Assembly (NCBI RefSeq): GCF_039511225.1
Contig: NZ_CP154261.1
Location: 2,976,001-3,040,000 of the forward strand
Length of the DNA stretch: 64,000 nucleotides
Direction: 5' to 3'
Origin: Sphingobacterium multivorum
GTDB lineage: Bacteria > Bacteroidota > Bacteroidia > Sphingobacteriales > Sphingobacteriaceae
Positions 25,876-35,610 of this stretch are shown piece by piece. Positions within the stretch are counted from its first letter, which is position 1, and every line of letters starts with the position of its first letter. The notes beneath the pieces were generated by a model. It had not been told where the DNA came from. It was given only the letters and a program-made list of their open reading frames with translations, and did not search any database. Made by a program: the position numbers and the translations under genes.

Positions 25876-26871
25876 CTACTTATTAAGAATATGGAACTCT
25901 CGTTTTTCCAATAATCCATTTTTGAATAGTTCAGTATAAATCAACGGTCCTCTTTTTCTTGTGTTAATTATTGGTTCCCCCGTTTCTTCATTATATTCCT
26001 GCAATAATTTATAACATTTCCATTCGCCATCAGGAAGACCTCCTTTATACGTTGCTTCCACGTACGTATACGAATCTGTAAATGATGGATATTCTTGTAA
26101 GTCCACAAACCGATTTGTTTTAAATTCGATCCATTTTCCTTCTTTATGGTGATTTTTAATTGAGCCCTGTTCTTCATCTGTTTTATATAATCCATTCTGA
26201 TCATAGTATCTGACAAATGTTCCGTTGCTTAAGAGCTGAAATTGATAAACAGGTTTTTGCCTAAAGGGATTCTCATTAAATTCATAATCCCGCAATGAGA
26301 TTATAAAATTTTTATCGATATAGAATAGTGTATAGTCTGTGAATCCCATTTCTCCCTCATGATGAAGATAAATTCTTCTTATATCAACCGGTTTCCCATT
26401 CTTTACTGAAATTAAATATATTTTTTCTATGAATGGTTCACTATAGCGGACAGCGTTATAAATGGCCAGAAAATGAAGCGAATAATCCCCATAACGGAGG
26501 AAATTGGAGGCAAGTTTAATCTGATTATATTCTTTGCCGATATCTTGCTCAAATGGAAAAGAAACATCATATGCTTCGGGTATCGTTACGAGATTGTTTT
26601 TGATTGATTGATCAAATTTTAATGCATAGCGATTTCCTAAACCACGGTGATCTTGCATAGCCGACAATACGGAATCGACAGGTAGGTGTTTTGAAATATT
26701 TGAATACCCAAATGGAGGCGTTATACAATTCCTTTTATCCGTATTAAAAAAGGTAGATCCTTCAACTGATGCAGGTATATTTAAATTCTTATATCCGGTT
26801 TGTGCTTTGCTGTAGTTGGAAACAAGTACAAGCACAAGAAGGATAAAGGTTTTATTAATTTTACTAAACAT
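25876..26871 (-). CDS. Secreted protein with MORN/YwqK-like C-terminus
   Basis: A 331-residue product with a signal peptide ending near residue 23 (SKAQ). The C-terminal third has short repeated units of KEGKWIEF, GGLPDGEWKCYKLL and FKNGLLEKREF type, as in YwqK/MORN-like beta-hairpin proteins. The middle is unrecognised. Members of this type are envelope proteins or toxin-immunity candidates, but no function can be assigned. It precedes the S41 protease on the same strand without tight coupling. Confidence 0.7.
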   Translation of the reverse strand: MFSKINKTFILLVLVLVSNYSKAQTGYKNLNIPASVEGSTFFNTDKRNCITPPFGYSNISKHLPVDSVLSAMQDHRGLGNRYALKFDQSIKNNLVTIPEAYDVSFPFEQDIGKEYNQIKLASNFLRYGDYSLHFLAIYNAVRYSEPFIEKIYLISVKNGKPVDIRRIYLHHEGEMGFTDYTLFYIDKNFIISLRDYEFNENPFRQKPVYQFQLLSNGTFVRYYDQNGLYKTDEEQGSIKNHHKEGKWIEFKTNRFVDLQEYPSFTDSYTYVEATYKGGLPDGEWKCYKLLQEYNEETGEPIINTRKRGPLIYTELFKNGLLEKREFHILNK

Positions 26872-26951
26872 ATACTCTTTAGTTGTTCACATTGATCTTA
26901 ACATTGCTCCATGAGTTTTCAGGCAAACTGAGTCATCATCTCCTATCTAAC

Positions 26952-28154
26952 CTAAAAAGCTATCTCCTTCGCTTTTTTTAATGTTTCTTCGATATTTTCA
27001 CACAAAATCTTGGGAATAAAATCCTCTCTTGGCATTCCGTTGATATGATACAATCTTTCCGTTGGGAATTGGAATCCAATTTTTGTTTCTGTCAGACGAA
27101 AATTTGAAATTGCGCCTAATAGCCCGGCCATAGGTGTGCCAATAACTGTAGCTCTATCAAGCGCGTCAAAACCTATAGCTATCCCTTCGCCCATACTTCC
27201 TGTCCAGTGTCCCACGAGGATATACACATTACCCTTGTAGGTTTTCTTACGTGGACTTACATACTCTACCCAATGTCGTTTTGTGTCATAATCCTTCTCA
27301 TCAAATTCGTGAATCTGATAAGGTAGAACTTTATTGACAAACCGCCCCATAATGGCCCTCGCAACCGTTGAATTTCCACCGCTAGGGGTCTCAGTCAAAT
27401 CCAAAATAAGGTTTTTATTAGAAATCAAACTGTCAAGCGTCTTATCAAATTCAGCGATCAAGTTGTTATTTCCCAGTGAATTATTGATTTTGATATACGC
27501 TGTGTTCCCATTTATAATTTTATAATACAACAATTCATTCCGATTGCCATAGCTTACCGGTTCAAATGTTTTACGTTCGCCGTTTTCAACGACAGTAATC
27601 ACCCGCTTTTTATCGTGAGTTCCTGCAAAAAGCATATCTAAAGCATACTGATACATCTTTGGACTGTAATGATCTGTAAATCGAGGTAAGAAACTTTTTA
27701 ACTGTTCATCGATTGCTTTTCCGTTGAAAAGAGTTACTTGCATACCAATTTTTAACCCCGCTAAATCTGCACCAAAACCTTTTCTTAAGTCTTTTATTAA
27801 ATATTTGTTTCCATTTTTTTCGACACGTAGGTCGGACCATGATGGAATTATCCTGTTTGATGTATTAAGATTTGTGCTTAACGACGAATGTCCATTGTAC
27901 AGCTCATTCAACGTATTTTCAAGCAACTGAATAAACTCGTTGTCATTTGTAACTTTTTCTACTTGTGAAGAATAAATTTCTTTGACTTTATTCCAGTTGA
28001 TATTTTGACTTTCTAAATAAGCATAATGTTTATTGATGTCAGACCAAAACTCATAAAAATCCTTTTGGTATTTGGTTTGGGCGAAAATATTATTCTTTGT
28101 TAAAAATAAGAATACTATAGTAAAAATTGCTTTAGTCAATAGGCTTAATTTCAT
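26952..28154 (-). CDS. Secreted S41 family peptidase
   Basis: From the ATG at 28154 (400 residues), the N-terminus is a good signal peptide (KLSLLTKAIFTIVFLFL...FAQ); the upstream ATG at 28193 gives a poorer one. A PDZ-like segment (GFGADLAGLKIGMQVTLFNGKAI) lies near residue 130. The S41/tail-specific protease core shows NLILDLTETPSGGNSTVARAIMGRF and the nucleophile in WTGSMGEGIAIG (Ser near 321). The Ser-Lys or Ser-His catalysis of this family cleaves proteins near the C-terminus. The target is unknown. Confidence 0.88.
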   Translation of the reverse strand: MKLSLLTKAIFTIVFLFLTKNNIFAQTKYQKDFYEFWSDINKHYAYLESQNINWNKVKEIYSSQVEKVTNDNEFIQLLENTLNELYNGHSSLSTNLNTSNRIIPSWSDLRVEKNGNKYLIKDLRKGFGADLAGLKIGMQVTLFNGKAIDEQLKSFLPRFTDHYSPKMYQYALDMLFAGTHDKKRVITVVENGERKTFEPVSYGNRNELLYYKIINGNTAYIKINNSLGNNNLIAEFDKTLDSLISNKNLILDLTETPSGGNSTVARAIMGRFVNKVLPYQIHEFDEKDYDTKRHWVEYVSPRKKTYKGNVYILVGHWTGSMGEGIAIGFDALDRATVIGTPMAGLLGAISNFRLTETKIGFQFPTERLYHINGMPREDFIPKILCENIEETLKKAKEIAF

Positions 28155-28316
28155 TGTTGTGTTCTTGAAGTGGTATTTCATTGGTCCAACCATAGCAAAA
28201 ATAATAAAACCGGTGTTAAAATACTGAATCTTTTGAAAGCATTACTTTTTTCGTAATCTCTTTGTATAGATTTATAACTTGGAAAATCCTGGTGTTGTGA
28301 TTCAGCAATTAAGCTG

Positions 28317-29048
28317 TTAACATCCCATTGGAGTTTTGATAATGATTAATTTGGTAACTTTTTTACCGTTATCTTTAAGACGACATGCGATCCGTAAGAA
28401 ATAACGGCTTATACCGACTGCTGATGGATATTCAGATGGCGATTTTACTTTAGCCAAAAGTTTAAACCATTCTTCACCACACTGCTCTTTTACTTTTTGT
28501 TTCAACTCGTCCATAGATACGCTGGGAAAGGTCCGATGATCCTGATCAGTATATTCTTCACTTAGAAAAAGGCCATTCCCATTTTGTTTTAAAGGCTTCC
28601 AGTCTGAGTTAAAATGTTTCCATTCGGTAAGATCACAATGGGGACCTTCATTCATAATAGTTACGCTGGTTTCATAGCGTTGTTCCACCTTCAAGTCACG
28701 GACCTGATCACTTAAAATAGAAATATAAGTTCCCTCGATGCTTTCCCCGACTTCTGCTTCGATTTCTACGGTATCACGTTGTAGTCGATCCATCCTTTCT
28801 GGATCAAAAATGGCCATACCTTGAATCGAAACGACAAATTCATTGAATTTTATGGATGTTGTAGTCTTAACCTCATTCGTGGTATGTGAGGCGGGGACCG
28901 TATCTATCTGCTGCCTGGATATCACTACTTCTCCGTCAGTAGGATGTTCTGATTGCTTAACATCCCGTTTTTGTAGGGGTACGCTAGGATTGGTACAAGA
29001 GCAAATTGCAGCAACAGTTAGCATGATGATATTTTGTTGTATGTTCAT
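28317..29048 (-). CDS. Hypothetical lipoprotein
   Basis: A 243-residue product with a lipoprotein signal (LTVAAICSC, Cys near residue 18), predicted periplasmic or outer-membrane. No family is recognised. The middle includes YEVTVTIMNEGPHCDLTEW-like beta strands. It starts nine bases after the preceding secreted-protein gene and is probably co-transcribed with it. Confidence 0.65.
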   Translation of the reverse strand: MNIQQNIIMLTVAAICSCTNPSVPLQKRDVKQSEHPTDGEVVISRQQIDTVPASHTTNEVKTTTSIKFNEFVVSIQGMAIFDPERMDRLQRDTVEIEAEVGESIEGTYISILSDQVRDLKVEQRYETSVTIMNEGPHCDLTEWKHFNSDWKPLKQNGNGLFLSEEYTDQDHRTFPSVSMDELKQKVKEQCGEEWFKLLAKVKSPSEYPSAVGISRYFLRIACRLKDNGKKVTKLIIIKTPMGC

Positions 29049-29057
29049 CTCTATACC

Positions 29058-29780
29058 TTAGTTTGTATTTTCTTTGCTTAACCGGGCAGTGTAGTACGCA
29101 AACTGCTTCATGTTTTCATTGGCAACTTTTTTAAGCGTATAAGCTTTTATGATAATCGTCATGCTATCGATCCATCTGATGTTTTCCACCGCCCAATTGT
29201 CCGTTTCAAAACTGTTGTATTCGGAAAGTTTGATCCGGAAAGGAGCCTTTTCTTTGCGGACAGCAAGTACCCCTATAAAGCAACTATTCGCAGCATAGAC
29301 CTCATTATAATAATAAGCAAGAAAATCTCCGTTTGGAGATGGAATTGGTATTTCAACTGCACCGTCGCCGACTGAAGCAATTGTATGTTGACTACCATTG
29401 ATGCTATCGAGTAAAACTAAATCGCTAAAACCTAATGATTCAGCAACATGATTGCTTACGAGAATATGCATTTTCAGTTTGGGAAGATAGCCTTTATACG
29501 CCCAACCCTTAAATCCATCGCCATAACCGGCTGAAAAACTATATTTCCTGAACTTTAGCTTGCCTTTGCCTGTAGGAATCACAAAACTTTTCCGTTCAAC
29601 AGCAGGAGTTTTATTGATAATGTTGGAGCTAAATGCTTTATGATAGTCTTCTGGTGTAGCTGCTTTGATTACTAATTTGGGAAGGCTATCATAGCGATCT
29701 CCATAACCTACTGTCAAATTTGGTGTAGATTGACCGTAAACAAGGTTTATCGAAAAAAGAAATATCAATAGCGATTTCAT
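29058..29780 (-). CDS. Secreted protein of unknown function
   Basis: A 240-residue product with a signal peptide (residues about 1-16, LIFLFSINLVYGQ). The middle shows strand patterns like HILVSNHVAESLGFSDLVLLDSINGSQHTIAS that may be a beta-propeller fragment. No family is recognised. The gene lies nine bases upstream of the hypothetical lipoprotein, forming a two-gene unit. Confidence 0.6.
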   Translation of the reverse strand: MKSLLIFLFSINLVYGQSTPNLTVGYGDRYDSLPKLVIKAATPEDYHKAFSSNIINKTPAVERKSFVIPTGKGKLKFRKYSFSAGYGDGFKGWAYKGYLPKLKMHILVSNHVAESLGFSDLVLLDSINGSQHTIASVGDGAVEIPIPSPNGDFLAYYYNEVYAANSCFIGVLAVRKEKAPFRIKLSEYNSFETDNWAVENIRWIDSMTIIIKAYTLKKVANENMKQFAYYTARLSKENTN

Positions 29781-30178
29781 AATTATTTCTGGATTTTAGT
29801 AAAAACAGGATTCCATCTAAGATAACCCTCCCTGCGTTGCATGATGAAATAGATCTATTGTTTGTTCAAAAGTGACATCATGAATCGATCATCGTGTAAA
29901 AATAGGCCACAAGCCGCAAAAGTTTAAGACCATTTAATATTTGCATGTGGCGATTTATTATTCGCTATTTCTTTAAAGGATGAAGACTTGACGCTGTTGT
30001 ATTACTATACAACTCTCCTGTTTTATCCCAACATTTGATCCTCTTGAAAACGATGACTTCGACTCATCGTCACTAGTCCAGCAGAGTGGCAACTAACAGT
30101 ACGATAGTAGGTTTTTCCAAACAATAGCGAATTAAAATGTGTTTACAACGCTGTTTTATTATGGGATTGACAGATTGA
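29781..30178. other. Intergenic, nothing seen
   Basis: About 400 bases between the secreted-protein gene and the amidohydrolase. No gene, strong hairpin or repeat was recognised. Confidence 0.5.
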
Positions 30179-31906
30179 TCAATTTCGCTTAAAGACTGTA
30201 TTCCCTTCTTTGATTGTTTCAATTACTTTGATGTCCCGTAATTTTTGGGGATCAATTGTTAATGGATTTTGATCCAAAATAACCAAATCAGCTAGTTTTC
30301 CTTTTTTAAGAGACCCTTTATCTTTTTCTTCCTGATACTGATAGGCAGCGTTGATGGTAATTGCTTTGAGCGCGTCCCTGACATCAATACGTTCATCTGG
30401 CCCCAACAACATTCCCGAACGTGTGGTCCGATTGACTGCAGCATACACCCCGGTCAATAGATCTGGAGGTGTTACTGGGCTATCATGATGGATGGTAAAC
30501 AGTATTCCCGCTTTTTTTGCCGACTGAGCTGGACTAATAAACGCCGCACGTTTGGGACCAAAAACACTTTGATAGTGCCAATCTCCCCATAAGTAAACAT
30601 GGGATGAAAAGTAAGAAGGAATAACACCGATATCTCTTATCTTGGCGATATGATCGGGGCGGCTGTTCTGCACATGTATCAAGGTTGCCCTAAGCTCGGG
30701 CTTATAAATTCCTTCGGCTTTCAATTTGCCGATCACACGAAGTGCCTGATCAATAGCCGCATCGCCATTAACATGTAGTTGTGCCGTAATATGATTTGAA
30801 AACACTGTCTTTAAATCATTGTAGAGGGTCTGGTCCGAAAAGATTGGAAAGCCTTTGTAATCTGCCGATTGACCTTCTGGTGGCACCAGGTATGGTTCTG
30901 TCAACCAGGCTGTCTTCCCCTGAGGCGAACCATCATCCGAAAATTTAAATCCACCAAATTTCAAACGCTTTTCGTATTTCATGTAATTGGGTTTAAAGGA
31001 TTTCCATTCGGCTTTGTTTGCTTCAAAATCCGGAAAATAAACCACATCTGCCTTTAAAAGATTTTTCGAAGCTGCTTCCTTCAACAGGCCAATCCCCACT
31101 CCCATCGAACGTCCGTCACAGATGGTTGTCTGGCCATAACTAAGCCATTCGTCTTGCGCTTTGACAAAATCTTTTAGGGTTTGGGGTAGTTCGTTTTTGG
31201 CCTGTTGAGGCCTGGGAATCATATTCGTCAACTTCACCAGTGCGGCAAAAGAGGCATTTTCTTCCAGCTTACCGTTTAGTCGATTATCAGGGCTTCGGCC
31301 GTAATGTCCCCCCTCCGGGTCTTTTACATTTTCGGCAATACCTAATAACTTCAACATCGCACTATTGGCAACACTTGCATGACCAGAAGCATGAATGACA
31401 ATAATCGGATTTGTCGTACTGATCGCATCCAATTCCTGACGAGTCGGATGGCGATGCTCACGCATGATAGCATCATCGTAACCATTTCCTAATACAGGAA
31501 CAGACGTGCCTAATTTTGTTCGCTTAATAACTGATAATATAGTCTTTTGAAGATCTGGTATTGAATTAACGGTACCATATGGACTTGGCGATAAATCTAT
31601 TGCCTGTTCCATTCCTGCTCTTGAAGTGATATGGCCATGGGCATCGATAAAGCCAGGCAGTAAAGTTTTTCCCTTTAAATCGATCTGTTTCGTGTTTTCC
31701 CCTACATAGGGGGCCGCTTCTTTCCGGCTACCGACGAAAAGAATTTTCCCGCCTTTTACTACTAACGCATCTACCTGGGGAAAATCATCTTCCATCGTAA
31801 TAATATTTCCACCATAATACAACGTATCCCCTTTTTGCTGACTGCTCTTACAGCTTAAAATAAAAAAGGGTAAAAGGAAAAATAGATATTTTGTAATAAT
31901 TGCCAT
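30179..31906 (-). CDS. YtcJ-like amidohydrolase lipoprotein
   Basis: A 575-residue metal-dependent hydrolase with a lipobox (LPFFILSC, Cys near 19). The DTLYYGGNIITMEDDFPQVDALVVKGGKILFVG start and the DAHGHITS metal motif are those of the YtcJ/amidohydrolase-3 group. Later signatures include GDAAIDQALR, HVQNSRPDH, HHDSPVTPPDL and a final SLKKGKLADLVILDQNP. Such enzymes hydrolyse C-N bonds of amides or ring systems using one or two metals. Export of a YtcJ-like enzyme is common in Bacteroidota. The substrate is unknown. Confidence 0.9.
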   Translation of the reverse strand: MAIITKYLFFLLPFFILSCKSSQQKGDTLYYGGNIITMEDDFPQVDALVVKGGKILFVGSRKEAAPYVGENTKQIDLKGKTLLPGFIDAHGHITSRAGMEQAIDLSPSPYGTVNSIPDLQKTILSVIKRTKLGTSVPVLGNGYDDAIMREHRHPTRQELDAISTTNPIIVIHASGHASVANSAMLKLLGIAENVKDPEGGHYGRSPDNRLNGKLEENASFAALVKLTNMIPRPQQAKNELPQTLKDFVKAQDEWLSYGQTTICDGRSMGVGIGLLKEAASKNLLKADVVYFPDFEANKAEWKSFKPNYMKYEKRLKFGGFKFSDDGSPQGKTAWLTEPYLVPPEGQSADYKGFPIFSDQTLYNDLKTVFSNHITAQLHVNGDAAIDQALRVIGKLKAEGIYKPELRATLIHVQNSRPDHIAKIRDIGVIPSYFSSHVYLWGDWHYQSVFGPKRAAFISPAQSAKKAGILFTIHHDSPVTPPDLLTGVYAAVNRTTRSGMLLGPDERIDVRDALKAITINAAYQYQEEKDKGSLKKGKLADLVILDQNPLTIDPQKLRDIKVIETIKEGNTVFKRN

Positions 31907-31990
31907 GTGAGAGGTTAACTGTACTGATGAATAACAACAGAAAACAGTTAATTGTTTCGCAGCTCTTTGCTGGGTAACAGCCGGTAGAAG

Positions 31991-32014
31991 AAATGCGCAT
32001 CTAGACGCGCATTT
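31991..32014 (-). terminator. Hairpin terminator of HAD gene
   Basis: An 8-bp GC-containing stem (AAATGCGC / GCGCATTT) with an 8-base loop, five bases beyond the HAD stop codon. Confidence 0.6.
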
Positions 32015-32018
32015 TGGA

Positions 32019-32720
32019 TTAAAGCAGAATCGGTAGCAGTTGATCTAGACTTTCTACCTGCAGGAAATTGCTTGGTTTAACCTCATCACAAGCTTGCTCA
32101 TGTGTCCAAGTCACATGGTAAGGGACATGTATTGCCTGTCCCCCCAATTCCAGAACAGGCAGAACATCGGAGTTGATTGAATTTCCGATCATGATAAAAT
32201 TTTCAGCGGGGCATTCAATTTTTCTTAATAATTTTGAGTAATCGTCATTTTTCTTGTTACTCATAATTTCCACATGATGGAAGTACTGTTGGAGACCCGA
32301 ATTTTTCAGCTTTCTTTCCTGATCCAAAAGATCGCCTTTTGTGGCTACGATTAGCTTATAATGTGCACTCAGCCTTACCAACGTATCTTCAACACCTTCC
32401 AATAATTCAATCGGCATCTTTAATAAATCCTGTCCAATCGCTATGATTTTGTTTATTGTCTTCAGCGATAACTGTCCTGCCGAAATACGGCTGGCAGTCT
32501 CTATCATACAAAGAATAAAGCCTTTCACACCATACCCATAGAGGGACAGGTTATTCATTTCTGTTTCAAATAATTCTTTTGATACTGCATGCTGTGGAAG
32601 ATAATTTTCTAACAGTGCACAAAAATCATGTTCTGCTTTTTGAAAATATGGTTCGTTTACCCATAATGTATCATCTGCATCGAATGCGATGACTTTAATG
32701 GCAGTTTTATTGATAATCAT
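32019..32720 (-). CDS. HAD family hydrolase
   Basis: A 233-residue haloacid-dehalogenase-like phosphatase. Motif I is FDADDTLW (about 15-22), with the nucleophile Asp and acid/base Asp. Motif II is VATKGD, and motif IV is MIGNSINSDVLPVLELGGQAIHVP. The cap helices lie between. Substrates of this subgroup include small phosphometabolites; none can be chosen. It lies 26 bases after the NUDIX gene, so the two are probably one transcript and may act in nucleotide or metabolite clean-up. Confidence 0.9.
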   Translation of the reverse strand: MIINKTAIKVIAFDADDTLWVNEPYFQKAEHDFCALLENYLPQHAVSKELFETEMNNLSLYGYGVKGFILCMIETASRISAGQLSLKTINKIIAIGQDLLKMPIELLEGVEDTLVRLSAHYKLIVATKGDLLDQERKLKNSGLQQYFHHVEIMSNKKNDDYSKLLRKIECPAENFIMIGNSINSDVLPVLELGGQAIHVPYHVTWTHEQACDEVKPSNFLQVESLDQLLPILL

Positions 32721-32746
32721 TCTAATTTTAATTCAATTTAAGTAGT

Positions 32747-33235
32747 TTACTTGATCTTGATGCCATTATATTGTTCCCATAACCCGGTCAAGTTTAGGTC
32801 TGAATCATATACGGCATTAAAAGCAAACAGTTTTCCCTTAGCCACATAATCATAAATATAAAGATCGGTTAAAGGGGTCGGAATAGATTCCAGTTCGTCT
32901 GCAGCGATCCATTCGAGGTCACCCTCATTACAATAGGGGGCCTCTACATATTCGATATCGGATACATATACATAGCTGATCCAATTGTAATTGATCGGTG
33001 ATGTTTCGGTTAACATGCCACAAAATTGTTTTGACGTGATATGGATCCCTGTTTCTTCCATGACTTCACGAACTACCGCATCATCCGGGTTTTCAAATGG
33101 GTCTAATTTCCCACCAACGGGAACATACATATCTTTATTGGGTTCTTTAAGGCGCTTTAGCAATAGAAACTTATCTTTATTTCTTAATATACATAGTGTG
33201 GCTACACGCTTCAAACCTGTCACTTCAGTGCTCAT
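32747..33235 (-). CDS. NUDIX hydrolase (8-oxo-dGTPase-like)
   Basis: I start at the ATG at 33235 (162 residues), where the conserved VATLCILRNKDKFLLLKR strand follows; the longer start adds a hydrophobic leader with no function seen. The Nudix box GGKLDPFENPDDAVVREVMEETGI fits GX5EX7REUXEEXGU exactly. The general form resembles MutT/8-oxo-dGTP diphosphatases, but the substrate is not fixed by the box. Operon with the HAD gene. Confidence 0.9.
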   Translation of the reverse strand: MSTEVTGLKRVATLCILRNKDKFLLLKRLKEPNKDMYVPVGGKLDPFENPDDAVVREVMEETGIHITSKQFCGMLTETSPINYNWISYVYVSDIEYVEAPYCNEGDLEWIAADELESIPTPLTDLYIYDYVAKGKLFAFNAVYDSDLNLTGLWEQYNGIKIK

Positions 33236-33442
33236 TTCTTTTCTGTTTGTAACAAAAATAGAAAATGTTGCGAGAGTCTTCAAGCATTTTAGCGAATTCA
33301 TTCAGTCTATCTCTCCTCAGTAAAGACTTGCATATCTATTGCATCGGCATAAGTCACCTTGGCGATCACTTTTCCATGAAGCGGACCCCATAATCTTTAC
33401 GCACTCACTCTCATGGGGTACCGAAATTTATTTTTGAGGGAA

Positions 33443-33478
33443 AGCCCATTATCCAATGAACGATCGGCATAATGGGCT
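33443..33478 (-). terminator. Hairpin terminator of the gamma-glutamyl operon
   Basis: A perfect 10-bp stem (AGCCCATTAT / ATAATGGGCT) with a 16-base loop, 25 bases past the aldehyde dehydrogenase stop. It ends the five-gene operon. Confidence 0.7.
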
Positions 33479-33502
33479 ATATCCATAGAATTAAACATTA
33501 AA

Positions 33503-34882
33503 TTATGCGGGTCTTAAATGATAGGCTTTAGGCTGAACAAATGCTCGTATACCTTGAGCCGATAAGGTCGAACCTAAGCCAGAATTTCGTCTTCCGGACC
33601 AAGGCACATTAGGGCTTACCCTATCACAGCAGTTCCAATACACCGTTCCTGTATCCATTTTGCTAAGGATATTCATTGCTCTATCCTGATCGGACGAAAA
33701 CACCGCTGCAGTAAGGCCATAGGCCGTATCCTGCATCAACGTAATTGCCTCTTCGTCTGAAGTGACCTTTTGTATACCTATCAACGGACCAAAAGTCTCT
33801 TCACGCATAAGTAGCATGTTGTGATTACAGTGCTCAAATACTGTGGGAGCATAATAATATCCCTCACCTTCTAATGCGTGTCCGCCCAACCGTAGTGTTG
33901 CTCCCTTTGCAAGGGCATCTTTCACTTGATCTTCAAGGACGTCCAGCTGAGCAGCCCTCGTTAAAGGACCGATAAATGTGTCTCCAGCGCATGGATCGCC
34001 AACCTGATAGGAAGCTACCTCCTCAATAAATGCCTCGACAAACTCATCGTATATCTGTTCTGAAACATAGATACGTTCAACCGCACAACAGCTCTGCCCA
34101 TTGTTGTAGAAAGCGCCTTCGGCTGCCGACACCGCCGCCTGTTTTATGTCTTTCACATCTTCTGTTACGTATAGTGGATCCTTTCCGCCTAGCTCAAGCT
34201 GGACTGGAACTAATTTATGCGCTACGGCCCTAGCAATATGTACTCCAGTTTTATAGGATCCAGTAAAGAAATAGCCATCCAATGGCAATGATAAGATATG
34301 CTCGCCAATCCTCCCATCTCCAACAACACAGTGAAATACATCATCAGGTATACCGGCTTCATAAAGGTATTTTGCAAACTGCAATCCGGTCAGCGTAGCA
34401 AATTCAGAAGGTTTATAGAGCACGGCATTGCCCGCAACCAAGGCGTACAGAAAAATATTAAAGCCCACATTATAAGGGAAATTCCATGCAGAAATATTGG
34501 CAATTACACCAAGTGGTTCATAGCGAATATGTTCTAGTGTAGCTCCCTCATTTACAATAATTTCTTCTGAAAGCCATCTTTCAGCATTTTTTCGAAGATG
34601 CTCAATACGGTTTTGTGCTCCGTTAATTTCATTAAGCGATTGTGTGATGGGTTTGCCCGTCTCCTTGGTAAGGATCTCCGCAAGTTCCTGTTTATTCGCC
34701 AAGATCAGCTCCCCAAATTGTATGATGCACGCCAAACGATCCTTCAAAGGAACGTTGGCCCATTTTTGCTGTCCCTGTTTTAGTAAGGAGAGTGTATTTT
34801 CCAATTCAACTGTTGTGGTTGAAGGCAACGTTGCTACTACAGCACCGGTTGCAGGATTTCTAATTTCTATGTTGTCTTGCAT
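33503..34882 (-). CDS. Aldehyde dehydrogenase (gamma-glutamyl aldehyde route)
   Basis: From the ATG at 34882 (459 residues), an NAD(P)-dependent aldehyde dehydrogenase. The cofactor/active-site motifs are visible: ISAWNFPYNVGFN, LELGGKDPLYV, and NNGQSCCAVER carrying the catalytic Cys. The last gene of the tight operon, it overlaps the hydrolase stop by 23 bases. In context it should oxidise a gamma-glutamyl aldehyde, made by the iron alcohol dehydrogenase, to the gamma-glutamyl acid. In the putrescine route the same step is PuuC. The exact substrate is inferred from the operon. Confidence 0.92.
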   Translation of the reverse strand: MQDNIEIRNPATGAVVATLPSTTTVELENTLSLLKQGQQKWANVPLKDRLACIIQFGELILANKQELAEILTKETGKPITQSLNEINGAQNRIEHLRKNAERWLSEEIIVNEGATLEHIRYEPLGVIANISAWNFPYNVGFNIFLYALVAGNAVLYKPSEFATLTGLQFAKYLYEAGIPDDVFHCVVGDGRIGEHILSLPLDGYFFTGSYKTGVHIARAVAHKLVPVQLELGGKDPLYVTEDVKDIKQAAVSAAEGAFYNNGQSCCAVERIYVSEQIYDEFVEAFIEEVASYQVGDPCAGDTFIGPLTRAAQLDVLEDQVKDALAKGATLRLGGHALEGEGYYYAPTVFEHCNHNMLLMREETFGPLIGIQKVTSDEEAITLMQDTAYGLTAAVFSSDQDRAMNILSKMDTGTVYWNCCDRVSPNVPWSGRRNSGLGSTLSAQGIRAFVQPKAYHLRPA

Positions 34883-35609
34883 GTTCGATAAAAACATTAA
34901 GAATTAAATTTTCATCTAAAAGTATTCCCTTCTGTGTTTGGGAAAATTCGGGATGCCATTGTACACCCATCACTTTCCCGGCCGCTTCTTTGGTATAACC
35001 AAATGCTTCGATAAATCCGTCTTCCGAGCGCGCAAAGACTTCGAGATCATGGCCAAGATCTTTAATAGCCTGATGATGTACAGTGTTGACCAATGGATTG
35101 GCAACATGGCCATATAGTCTGTCGAAAAGTGTTCCTGGTTCTATATGTACGGGATGATTGATGGTGTCGTATAGACTTGCTGAACGATGTACAGCCGACT
35201 GAGGAAGCTGACTACCGATATCCTGATACATTGTGCCTCCAAAATAGACGTTCATTAACTGAAATCCCCGACAGATACCTAAGACTGGCTTATGATTTCT
35301 GATGGCATAATCCAATATCTTTAGCTCATATTGATCCCGATAAGGGTCTCCTTTCCAGGGTCCGATAGGCTCTTCTCCATAATGCTGGGGTGCTATATCG
35401 CTTCCACCTTGAAGAACTATGCCATCCATCTGGTGTAAGATGTCCGCTAATAATGATTCTTCAAGATCCGGCAATAATATAGGAAGAACGCCTTTTTTAG
35501 TTATCCATCGAACCATATCATTTTCTATATAGCTCAGTGATTTGTGTCCAAAGACCGTCCTCTCGGGGTCTGGATAAAAAAAACACGCACTAATACCGAT
35601 TTTTAACAT
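34860..35609 (-). CDS. Class I glutamine amidotransferase-like gamma-glutamyl hydrolase (PuuD type)
   Basis: Start at the ATG at 35609 (249 residues), giving the family MLKIGISACFF beginning; an upstream start would run into the previous gene. The catalytic triad of the gamma-glutamyl-GABA hydrolase group is visible: nucleophile Cys in VLGICRGFQLMNV and the QWHPEFS His/Glu. It should cleave the gamma-glutamyl amide to release glutamate. It sits one base after the iron alcohol dehydrogenase and overlaps the ALDH start, so the order of operon genes follows the order of steps. Confidence 0.9.
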   Translation of the reverse strand: MLKIGISACFFYPDPERTVFGHKSLSYIENDMVRWITKKGVLPILLPDLEESLLADILHQMDGIVLQGGSDIAPQHYGEEPIGPWKGDPYRDQYELKILDYAIRNHKPVLGICRGFQLMNVYFGGTMYQDIGSQLPQSAVHRSASLYDTINHPVHIEPGTLFDRLYGHVANPLVNTVHHQAIKDLGHDLEVFARSEDGFIEAFGYTKEAAGKVMGVQWHPEFSQTQKGILLDENLILNVFIEHARQHRN

Positions 35610-35610
35610 A